The notes below the pieces were generated by a model. That model saw nothing but the letters and a program-made list of their open reading frames with translations, was not told the origin of the DNA and made no database searches. Shown here piece by piece: positions 39,170 to 46,044 of a stretch of 64,000 nt of DNA (positions within the stretch are counted from its first letter, which is position 1; each line of letters starts with the position of its first letter). Where the stretch lies: contig NZ_JADEYR010000004.1 in the NCBI RefSeq assembly GCF_015209585.1, forward strand, positions 160,531 through 224,530, written 5' to 3'. Source of the stretch: Brachybacterium epidermidis (GTDB taxonomy: Bacteria > Actinomycetota > Actinomycetes > Actinomycetales > Dermabacteraceae). The position numbers and the translations under genes are program-made.

Positions 39170-40569
39170 CGTTCTCCTCCGGGAAGCAGGATGGTCTCCA
39201 CCACGTCACCGTCGCGCAGATGGCCGGTGCCCACGGGCACCAGCACCAGGGCATCAGCCTGGGCGAAGCCTCCGATCAGGTGGGAGGAGGCTCCCCCTAC
39301 CAGTCGCACGTGGCCCGAGGGCATCACCCGGGCGCGGCGGTACTGTGCCAGCGCCTTGGGGGACGTCTCTTCGCTCTCGAGCTGCACGGGCAGGCGCAGC
39401 GTGGTGCGGGCGGGCGCCCCCAGGGCGGGGCGCGCTATCAGCTCGCAGCTGAGCAGGGCGGAGACAGGGTTGCCGGGGAAGGCCAGCCACGGGATGCGCG
39501 CGGCGGGCAGGCCGTCGGAGCCTGCCCGGTCCAGGGTGCCGATCCCCTGGGGGCCGCCGGGCTGCATCGCCACGGAGGTGAAGGTGAGCGTGACGCCCTC
39601 GTGCTGGGCGGCGTGGCGCACCACCTCGAAGGCCCCCATGCTCACCCCGCCGCTGGTGACGATCAGCTCGGCCTCGTTCTCGGTGACCAGCCGGCGCAGT
39701 GCCTCCAGGAGCTCCTGTGCGTCGTCGGGCACGGTGCCGACATGCACCACGTCGGCACCGGCGGCGGTGAGGGCGGCGGCCAGTCCCGGTCCGTTGGCGT
39801 CGAAGGTAGCGCCCTCGGCGAGCACGGCGCCGGCCGACGGGGCGGCGACCTCGCTGCCGGTGGACAGGACGATCGTGCGCACCGGGGCGATCACCTCCAC
39901 CTCGCCCACGCCGCAGGTGGACAGGTGGGCGAGGCGCGCCGGGGTGAGCACCTGCCCCTCGCGCAGGATCACGTCCCCGTGGTGGGTGTCCGAGCCGCGG
40001 CGACGCACGTAGCGGCCCGCCTCGGTTGCGGCGGGGCGCAGGGTGACGGTAGCGGGGCTCCGGGCTGGGGCGCCGGTGACGGTGTCGGGGGTGCCGGTGG
40101 CAGTGTCGGGGGTGCCGAGGGTGCCGGTGGCGCCGGCGGGGTCGAACCTGCCGCGCTCGCTCTCCTCCACCGGGATCACGGCGTCGGCGCCGCGCGGGAT
40201 GGGCGCGCCGGTCATGATGGGGGCCGCCGTGCCCGGCCGATGGTCCACAGGCGGATCGCCGGCAGCGATGGTGGCCGCCAGAGTCAGGGCGACGGGAGTC
40301 CCCGGCGCACGGGGGGTGCCTGTCGGGCCATACAGGTCGGCGAGCGCCACGGCGTATCCGTCCATCTGGGAGTTGTCGTGGCCCGGCACGTCGACCGCCG
40401 CCCGGCGGTCCGCTGCGGCGACCCTGCCGACGGCTCCTGCCCCCACGGCGATCCGCTCAGTGCGGCGCACGGCGGCCAGCAGGGCGACGGCATCAGCCAC
40501 GTGGTCGGCCAGAGGGGTGCGCTGCCGACCCGCGGTGCCCGCGGGGGAGCCTGGTGTGCCTGCTGACAT
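39166..40569 (-). CDS. moeA: molybdopterin molybdenumtransferase
   Basis: MoeA inserts molybdate into adenylylated molybdopterin. The 467-residue protein has the MoeA domain order: HDNSQMDGYAV near residue 70, PIMTGAPIPRGADAVIPVEE, IVLSTGSEV, IVTSGGVSMGAFEVV, and the C-terminal MoeA-IV domain. An insertion with repeated Gly/Thr/Pro/Asp (TATGTPDTVTGA; 21-bp DNA repeat at about 40070-40111) lies in a loop near residue 160. ATG 40569 has a GGAG-type SD; a longer frame to 40674 adds unrelated sequence. It is the head of the leftward operon moeA-moaC-mogA-moaE. Confidence 0.93.
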   Translation of the reverse strand: MSAGTPGSPAGTAGRQRTPLADHVADAVALLAAVRRTERIAVGAGAVGRVAAADRRAAVDVPGHDNSQMDGYAVALADLYGPTGTPRAPGTPVALTLAATIAAGDPPVDHRPGTAAPIMTGAPIPRGADAVIPVEESERGRFDPAGATGTLGTPDTATGTPDTVTGAPARSPATVTLRPAATEAGRYVRRRGSDTHHGDVILREGQVLTPARLAHLSTCGVGEVEVIAPVRTIVLSTGSEVAAPSAGAVLAEGATFDANGPGLAAALTAAGADVVHVGTVPDDAQELLEALRRLVTENEAELIVTSGGVSMGAFEVVRHAAQHEGVTLTFTSVAMQPGGPQGIGTLDRAGSDGLPAARIPWLAFPGNPVSALLSCELIARPALGAPARTTLRLPVQLESEETSPKALAQYRRARVMPSGHVRLVGGASSHLIGGFAQADALVLVPVGTGHLRDGDVVETILLPGGER

Positions 40570-40662
40570 GGCCGCCTCTCCGGTGTGACTGGGTCTCCAG
40601 TCCAGTATGGCGCGGTGGCCCTCCGGCGCGGGGCTCGGGCGCGGGGAGCGGAGGCTTGATAT

Positions 40663-40687
40663 GGCACACGGCACCGATCCGTGTGCC
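40663..40687. promoter_or_regulatory. perfect inverted repeat between divergent moeA and moaA
   Basis: Arms GGCACACGG (40663-40671) and CCGTGTGCC (40679-40687) are perfect, with a 7-nt spacer. The right arm covers the -35 position for the moaA -10 TATGCT (40704-40709). A good candidate operator for a regulator of Moco genes; no such regulator is identified here. Confidence 0.6.
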
Positions 40688-40703
40688 TGCGCCGGATACC
40701 TCC

Positions 40704-40738
40704 TATGCTGGTCGGACGCCCGGCATCACCCGCCGGGC
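40704..40738 (+). promoter_or_regulatory. moaA -10 and leader hairpin
   Basis: TATGCT at 40704-40709 is a good -10. In the short leader an inverted repeat, GCCCGGC (40718-40724) and GCCGGGC (40732-40738), forms a 7-bp stem just before the GGGAG ribosome site at 40743. The leader (about 40 nt) is too short for the known Moco riboswitch. Confidence 0.45.
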
Positions 40739-40756
40739 CGATGGGAGTGATGCAGC

Positions 40757-41857
40757 GTGAGCCCTCGCCGAGTGGGACTGGGGATGCCCAAGCCGCGCAG
40801 CACCGACGCGACCGCGCCGTCGCTGCCGGATGTCTCCGACCGCCCGGCCACCGATGCCCTGGTGGACCGCTTCGGTCGCGAGGCCACGGACCTGCGCCTG
40901 TCCCTCACCGACTTCTGCAACCTGCGCTGCACGTACTGCATGCCCGCCTCGGGGCTCACCTTCCTGGCCAAGGACCAGATGCTCTCGGTCGATGAGGTGG
41001 TGCGCCTGGTGCGCATCGGCGTGGAGCACCTGGGCATCGACCAGGTGCGCTTCACCGGGGGCGAGCCCCTCACCCGCCCGGACCTCGACGAGATCATCGC
41101 CGGGGTGGCTGCCCTGCGCCCCCGCCCGAACATCTCTCTGACCACCAATGCGATCGGCCTGGACGTGCGAGCCGCGAAGCTCAAGGCGGCGGGTCTGGAC
41201 CGGATCAACGTGTCCCTGGACACCGTGGTCTCCGAGACCTTCGAGCGGATGAGCCGCCGCCCCCTGCTGCACCGGGTGCTGGAGGGCATCGACGGTGCGC
41301 GCCGAGCGGGCCTGGACCCGATCAAGGTCAACGCCGTGCTGCTGCCCGGGGTGAACGACCATGAGCTGCCGGACCTGCTGGACTGGTGCCTGGACCGCGG
41401 CCTGCAGCTGCGGGTGATCGAGCAGATGCCGCTGGATGCGGACCGGATCTGGGACCGCACCTCCATGATCACCGCGGCCGACGTGCACGGCATCCTGGCC
41501 GACCGCTTCGAGCTCACCGCCGCCGAGGAGCCCCGCAACGGTGCCCCCGCCGAGCTGTACGAGGTCACCGACCGTTCCAGCGGCGCGCATCGGGGCCAGG
41601 TGGGCATCATCGCCTCGGTGACCCGTCCGTTCTGCGCCGACTGCCGCCGCACCCGCCTCACCGCCGAGGGCCGCGTGCGCACCTGCCTGTTCTCCCGGGA
41701 GGAGACCGACCTGCGCGGTGCCCTGCGCGGCGGAGGCAGCGACGAGGAGATCGCCAGGATCTGGCGGGCCGCCCAGTGGGGCAAGAAGGCCGGCCACGGC
41801 ATGAACTCCACAGACTTCGTACAGCCCGACCGCCCGATGAGCGCCATCGGCGGCTGA
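40757..41857 (+). CDS. moaA: GTP 3',8-cyclase (radical SAM)
   Basis: MoaA starts Moco synthesis by converting GTP to 3',8-cyclo-GTP. The 366-residue protein has the radical SAM cluster Cys54-x3-Cys58-x2-Cys61 (TDFCNLRCTYCMP), the SAM/GTP blocks VRFTGGEPLTRPDL and RINVSLDT, the C-terminal second cluster PFCADC-x13-C and the essential C-terminal Gly-Gly (SAIGG). GTG 40757 follows GGGAG. moaD follows after 27 bp. Confidence 0.97.
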   Translation: MSPRRVGLGMPKPRSTDATAPSLPDVSDRPATDALVDRFGREATDLRLSLTDFCNLRCTYCMPASGLTFLAKDQMLSVDEVVRLVRIGVEHLGIDQVRFTGGEPLTRPDLDEIIAGVAALRPRPNISLTTNAIGLDVRAAKLKAAGLDRINVSLDTVVSETFERMSRRPLLHRVLEGIDGARRAGLDPIKVNAVLLPGVNDHELPDLLDWCLDRGLQLRVIEQMPLDADRIWDRTSMITAADVHGILADRFELTAAEEPRNGAPAELYEVTDRSSGAHRGQVGIIASVTRPFCADCRRTRLTAEGRVRTCLFSREETDLRGALRGGGSDEEIARIWRAAQWGKKAGHGMNSTDFVQPDRPMSAIGG

Positions 41858-41884
41858 GCCCGCCGCGACGACCAGGAGGAGACC

Positions 41885-42286
41885 GTGACCACCCCCCCCA
41901 CCCCCTCGCAGGCCACCCACGCAGCGCAGGACACCCGGATAGCACAGGACACCCAGGCAGCGCAGGACACCCAGGCCGCACAAGCCACGACCCCCGCCGA
42001 AGCCTCTGTGACCGGCAGCGGATCCGCTGCCGAGGACAGGACCGCGACCATCACAGTGCGCCTGTTCGCCGGGGCGGCAGCCGAGTACGGCTCCGACACC
42101 GCCCTGGTGCGCGGCAGCACGGTGGCCGAGGCCATCGCCGACCTCACCTCAGGAGCATCCCCGCAGGCCGCGACCGCGATCGAGCGCTCCAGCCTGCTGG
42201 TGAATGCCGTTTCCTGTACCGATCACTCCCGTTCCCTCAAGGACGGCGATCGCATCGACGTGCTGCCGCCCTTCGCCGGCGGCTGA
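41885..42286 (+). CDS. moaD: molybdopterin synthase small subunit (MoaD-like) with repeat N-terminus
   Basis: MoaD carries the thiocarboxylate sulfur on its C-terminal Gly-Gly for molybdopterin synthase. The last ~80 residues are a ubiquitin-like MoaD domain (ITVRLFAGAAAEYG, then LLVNAVSCTDHSRSLKDGD and the end VLPPFAGG). The first ~50 residues are Ala/Gln/Asp/Thr-rich with 18-bp repeats (AQDTQ units) and are probably disordered. GTG 41885 follows AGGAGG. The last four sense codons and the stop lie within the first unit of a 26-bp tandem array. Confidence 0.9.
   Translation: MTTPPTPSQATHAAQDTRIAQDTQAAQDTQAAQATTPAEASVTGSGSAAEDRTATITVRLFAGAAAEYGSDTALVRGSTVAEAIADLTSGASPQAATAIERSSLLVNAVSCTDHSRSLKDGDRIDVLPPFAGG
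41921..41974 (+). repeat. 18-bp tandem repeat within moaD
   Basis: Three 18-bp units (starts 41921, 41939 and 41957), each built on GCGCAGGACACCC with small changes. In frame, encoding a six-residue AAQDTQ-type unit. Confidence 0.85.
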
Positions 42287-42374
42287 TCCCTGCGCCGGTC
42301 GCCGGCGGCTGATCCCTGCGCCGGTCGCCGGCGGCTGATCCCGGCGCCGGTCGTCGGGGGCTGATCCCGGCGCC
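42273..42374 (+). repeat. 26-bp tandem repeats growing out of the moaD stop
   Basis: Four units, starting at 42273, 42299, 42325 and 42351, the last degenerate. Each contains the moaD C-terminal codons and stop (GCCGGCGGCTGA), so the array looks like serial duplication of the gene's own end. Confidence 0.9.
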
Positions 42375-42390
42375 CTTCCGGCTCGGCAAG

Positions 42391-42571
42391 CAATACCGGG
42401 CGGCCAGCTTCCAGAATCCGGAACGTACTCGCCCGTAACCGGTGCACGGTGAGCAATACCGGGCGGCCAGCTTCCAGAAACGGGAACGTACTCGCCCGTA
42501 ACCGGTGCACGGCGAGCAATACCGGGCGGCCAGCTTCCAGAAACGGGAACGTACTCGCCCGTAACCGGTGC
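42391..42571. repeat. 63-bp tandem repeats between moaD and moeB
   Basis: Three copies start at 42391, 42454 and 42517, at exactly 63-bp spacing, and end at the moeB stop; the last copy is shortened. Copies differ at only a few positions (first copy ATCC in place of AAAC after CCAG). Each unit holds ACGGG/CCCGT arms around GTAC, so hairpins are possible. No spacer variation, so it is not CRISPR. Confidence 0.92.
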
Positions 42572-43777
42572 TCAGGGCGTGGTGATCTGCAGTCCGAGGA
42601 CGTCGGCGCGATCGCGCAGCCCCTCGAAGCCCCCTGCCAGGGAGCGCACCGTGATGCCGCGCCCAGCGAGGGTGCGCTGGGTGCTCGCGGAGCGGGTGCC
42701 GGCCGCACAGTAGAGGACGGCGCCCTGGAGCGGATGGGCACCCCCTGCAGCACCGCCGACAGCAGCATCGCCGACAGCAGCATCGCCCGCAGCACCGTCG
42801 TTGTCTGTCCCGTCGCCCGCGTCAGGGTCGTCGCCGGTGGCATCGCCCCTCAACAGAACGCCCATGGGCATGTGCTCAGCTTCCGCGAGCATCCCGCGGG
42901 CCACCTCGTCGTCCTCGCGGATGTCGATCACCCGCACCCCGGAGGCGAGCAGGCCGGCCAGCTCCTCGGCCGTGACCTCGTCGGTGGCGGGACCCGTGGG
43001 TCCAGGCAGCCCGCACGTGAGCGTGAGGTCCTCCAGCTCGGTGACCGGCGCCCGGCCAGGGTCACGGGCCACGGGGACCTCGGTCCAGCGAGCGGCCAGT
43101 GCGTCGTACAGGGCGATGCGGCCGTGCAGGGTCTCCCCCACCCCCAGGATGTGCTTGGCCGCCTCCATCGCCATGGTGGATCCGATGACGCCGCACAGCA
43201 TCCCCAGCACCCCGGCCTCGGAGCAGCTGGGCACCTCACCGGGGCGCGGCGGTACCGGATGCACGTCCCGGTAGGTGACCCCCGTGCCCCCGGCGCCGTG
43301 GAACAGGCTCACCTGCCCGGTGAAGCCCAGGATCGAGCCCCACACCAGGGGCAGGTCCAGGATTTCGCAGGCATCGGAGGCGAGATACCGGGTGGGGAAG
43401 TTGTCGGTGCCATCCAGCACCAGGTCATGCCCTCCCAGGATCTCCAGGGCGTTGGCAGGGGTGAGGGTGTCCACCACGGCCCGCAGCTCCACCTCGGGGT
43501 TCAGCGCCTGCAGGTGCTGCACGGCGCTGACGGCCTTGGGCTGTCCCACCGCGTCGGTGCGGTGGATGACCTGTCGATGCAGGTTGGAGACGTCGACGAT
43601 GTCCGCGTCGATCACCGTGATCGAGCCGATCCCGGCCGCCGCGAGGTAGGAGAGGACGGGAGCTCCCAGGCCTCCCGCACCGATCACCGCGACCCGCGCG
43701 GAGCCGAGCTTCTCCTGGCCGGCGGTGCCCACCTGGGGCAGGCGAATCTGACGGAGGTAGCGGGCATCGGCGTTCAT
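42572..43777 (-). CDS. moeB: MoeB/ThiF-type adenylyltransferase fused to a rhodanese domain
   Basis: It activates the MoaD C-terminus (AMP transfer) for sulfur loading. The E1-like domain (about residues 1-250) has GAGGLG at 33-38, the ATP-site Arg/Asp block and SCSEAGVLGMLCGVIG. A C-terminal rhodanese domain (VRVIDIREDDEVARG, then LYCAAGTRS with the persulfide cysteine) supplies sulfur, like MOCS3/MoeZ. A low-complexity insert of about 40 residues, rich in Asp/Gly/Ala (AVGDAAVGG), sits in the rhodanese part. ATG 43777 starts at the family-like MNADARYLRQIRLP block. Confidence 0.92.
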   Translation of the reverse strand: MNADARYLRQIRLPQVGTAGQEKLGSARVAVIGAGGLGAPVLSYLAAAGIGSITVIDADIVDVSNLHRQVIHRTDAVGQPKAVSAVQHLQALNPEVELRAVVDTLTPANALEILGGHDLVLDGTDNFPTRYLASDACEILDLPLVWGSILGFTGQVSLFHGAGGTGVTYRDVHPVPPRPGEVPSCSEAGVLGMLCGVIGSTMAMEAAKHILGVGETLHGRIALYDALAARWTEVPVARDPGRAPVTELEDLTLTCGLPGPTGPATDEVTAEELAGLLASGVRVIDIREDDEVARGMLAEAEHMPMGVLLRGDATGDDPDAGDGTDNDGAAGDAAVGDAAVGGAAGGAHPLQGAVLYCAAGTRSASTQRTLAGRGITVRSLAGGFEGLRDRADVLGLQITTP

Positions 43778-43812
43778 GCTCCCAGTCTCCCACCACCGAG
43801 GTGAGAGCAACG

Positions 43813-43955
43813 CGCGCTGCGGCAGCCATGGCCGGCAGCGAGACGGGGTCCGCGCTGCGGCAGCCATGGCCGACAGCGAGACGGGGTCCGCGCTGCGGCA
43901 GCCATGGCCGACGGCGAAACGGGGTCCGCGCTACGGCAGCCACGGCAAACGGTGA
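43813..43955. repeat. 38-bp tandem repeats upstream of moeB
   Basis: Four units, starting at 43813, 43851, 43889 and 43927, the last diverged. Each contains the palindromic GCTGCGGCAGC followed by CCATGG. The unit is not a multiple of 3 and lies between the moeB start and the lipoprotein terminator, so it is non-coding. Confidence 0.9.
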
Positions 43956-43991
43956 GAGGGAAACCGCTCCGACAGTGGTGGCGGACGGGCA

Positions 43992-44021
43992 GGGGCCCCG
44001 AGCGCATTCGCTCGGGGCCCC
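43992..44021 (-). terminator. terminator of the oligopeptide-binding lipoprotein gene
   Basis: A 13-bp perfect stem (GGGGCCCCGAGCG at 43992-44004, complement at 44009-44021) with loop CATT, 16 bp past the stop. Strong, without a T-run. Confidence 0.8.
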
Positions 44022-44037
44022 TCGGGTGCAGGTCGGA

Positions 44038-45780
44038 TCAGCCGTTGAGCTTGTCCGAGCCGGCGACGTAGCCGATCTTGGTCCAGTCCGGGCTCTCGAA
44101 GCCCCAGGCGCCGTAGTTGGCGAGATCCGGGTGCTGGACGTAGAAGTCGTAGGACTGCCACAGCGGGATCACACCGGCGGCCTCCCACAGGTGAGCGTCG
44201 GCCTCGTTCATCAGCTCCAGGCGCTTGGCGGGATCGGTCTCCACCGCGGCCTGGTCCAGCAGGGGATCGGCCTCGGGGGCGGGGACCTTGCCGAAGTTCT
44301 GCTCGCCGTCGGTCTTCCAGATGGAGTCACCGGAGGACAGGAACGGGTTGCCGACCCAGCCGAACAGGGTCAGGTCGAACTCGCCGGGGATGACGTACTT
44401 GGAGAACAGATCCGTCGGCGGAACCTTCTGGACCTTCATGGTGATGCCCACGGCTGCGAGGGCCTCCTGGACCACGGGCACCACGGCCTCGTTGGTCTTG
44501 GAGCCGTCGTTGTACACGTAGGTGATCTCGATCGGCTTGCCGTCCTTGGAGTAGACGTCGCCCTCCATCGTGTAGCCGGCGTCCTCCAGGAGCTTCTTGG
44601 CGGCCTCGGGATCGTGCTTGCCCAGATCGCCGGCGTTGTCCTGGTAGCCCTCCTGGTTGGTCATCAGCAGGTGGTTGTTCAGCGGCTCGGTGTTCTCCGG
44701 GTACGGCATGGTGGAGTTGACCGAGAGGAGCACCTCCTCGCGATCGATGGCCCGGAAGATGGCCTGGCGCACGGCCTGGTCCGCCAGCGGGCGGCCCTCG
44801 GTGGCGTTCAGCGTGATGTGGGTCCAGTTCGGGCCGGCGGCCCTGCGCAGCACGGCACCGTTGTCGATCAGCGGCTCCACCACGGAATAGGTGGCGGGGA
44901 CGGTGGTCTGGATGACGTCCAGCTGGCCGTTCTGGAAGCTGGTGGCGGTGGCCGCCGGGTCCTCGATGGTGGTGAACAGCACCTGGGACAGCAGGCCCTT
45001 GTCGCCCCACCAGTTCTCGTCCTGCTCGAGCAGCACGGTCTTGTTGGCGGCGTCGATCTTGCCGATCTTGTAGGGGCCGGCGGTGACGAGGGGCTCGGCC
45101 TGCCAGCCGGCGTTGAACGCCTCGGCGGACTCGGCGAGCGAGTCCGGCATGACGGCGGCGAGTCCGATCCAGTCCGCGTACTTCTCCTTGAAGGTGATCA
45201 CGGCGGTGAGGTCATTGTCGCCCTGCTCGATCTTCTCGACCTTGTCGTAGCCCGAGGACGACGCGATGGCGTACTCCTCCTGGGAGCCGTTCATGATGTT
45301 GAAGACGTTCTCGATCGACTTGTAGTTGATCGGGGTGCCGTCAGACCACTGCATGCCCTCCTTGAGCTCGATCTCCATGACCTGAGGGTCCTCGGAGGTG
45401 AGCTCGATGCGCTTGGCGTAGTGCGGATTGGGCGTCACCTCGCCCGCGGCGCTGTACTGGTACAGGACCGGGTACATCGTGTCCATCATGTCGGTGGTGT
45501 TGCGCACGTTGCCATCGGAGTGGAACGTGTTCCAGTTCGCGGGGAACGCATTGTTGGCCAGGCGCAGCACGCCGCCCTCGCCCAGCTCGTCGCGCTCCTT
45601 GGCGTTGATGTCGTTCTGATCCGACGCGATCTGGTCGCCGCCACCACCGCCGCCGTCAGAGCCGCCATTGCCGCCGGAACCGCCGCCCTCGCCGGTGTCC
45701 TGGCTGCAGGCCGCCAGCGCCGTCACGGTCACTGCCGACAGGGCGGTCGCCCCCAGCATGGAACGTCGCGTCAATCGCAT
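44038..45780 (-). CDS. ABC transporter substrate-binding lipoprotein, peptide/family 5
   Basis: A 580-residue solute-binding protein of the oligopeptide/nickel (SBP_bac_5) family. The signal peptide has a twin-arginine-like MRLTRRSML start and the lipobox LAAC with Cys25, then a Gly-rich linker. Family blocks include MEIELKEGMQWSDGTPINYK and AIFRAIDREEVLLSVN. AAGGAG lies 5-6 nt before the ATG. It stands downstream of oppB-oppC-oppDF with its own promoter (TAGACT -10 near 45898-45903), so it probably serves that permease. Confidence 0.93.
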   Translation of the reverse strand: MRLTRRSMLGATALSAVTVTALAACSQDTGEGGGSGGNGGSDGGGGGGDQIASDQNDINAKERDELGEGGVLRLANNAFPANWNTFHSDGNVRNTTDMMDTMYPVLYQYSAAGEVTPNPHYAKRIELTSEDPQVMEIELKEGMQWSDGTPINYKSIENVFNIMNGSQEEYAIASSSGYDKVEKIEQGDNDLTAVITFKEKYADWIGLAAVMPDSLAESAEAFNAGWQAEPLVTAGPYKIGKIDAANKTVLLEQDENWWGDKGLLSQVLFTTIEDPAATATSFQNGQLDVIQTTVPATYSVVEPLIDNGAVLRRAAGPNWTHITLNATEGRPLADQAVRQAIFRAIDREEVLLSVNSTMPYPENTEPLNNHLLMTNQEGYQDNAGDLGKHDPEAAKKLLEDAGYTMEGDVYSKDGKPIEITYVYNDGSKTNEAVVPVVQEALAAVGITMKVQKVPPTDLFSKYVIPGEFDLTLFGWVGNPFLSSGDSIWKTDGEQNFGKVPAPEADPLLDQAAVETDPAKRLELMNEADAHLWEAAGVIPLWQSYDFYVQHPDLANYGAWGFESPDWTKIGYVAGSDKLNG

Positions 45781-45821
45781 GTGGATCTCCTTCGCTCACG
45801 GGTACCGAGATCTTCGGGCCC

Positions 45822-45837
45822 GCTCGATGTATCGAGC
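45822..45837. promoter_or_regulatory. perfect 16-bp palindrome in the leader of the binding-protein gene
   Basis: GCTCGAT-GT-ATCGAGC, 7-bp arms and a 2-nt centre, lies between the -10 near 45900 and the ATG at 45780. An operator or leader hairpin is plausible. Confidence 0.45.
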
Positions 45838-46004
45838 CGTGCCGCGGGGACCGGCCGTGACCACCATGGCCACGCCCTCGCGCGCGGTGGAGTCAGTCTA
45901 AGGACGTGGTGACGCTCGACACACCTTCGGGCTCCCCCTGTTACCGCTTTGCAACACTGCAGGTCTCGGTGCTTTCGGCTTCCGACCCCCGCCGGGGATG
46001 ACGA

Positions 46005-46032
46005 AGGGGCGGCCCTCTCGTGCGCCGCCCCT
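46005..46032 (-). terminator. terminator after oppDF
   Basis: Arms AGGGGCGG (46005-46012) and CCGCCCCT (46025-46032), 8-bp stem with a 12-nt loop, 13 bp beyond the oppDF stop. Confidence 0.6.
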
Positions 46033-46044
46033 GCGTCGATGCTG

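Noticed and set aside
40710..40756. Moco riboswitch upstream of moaA
   Set aside because: The leader from the likely -10 to the GTG is only about 40 nt and holds a single hairpin; the known Moco RNA is far longer.
42391..42571. Regularly spaced repeats as a CRISPR array
   Set aside because: The 63-bp units are contiguous and almost identical throughout, with no variable spacers and no cas genes nearby.
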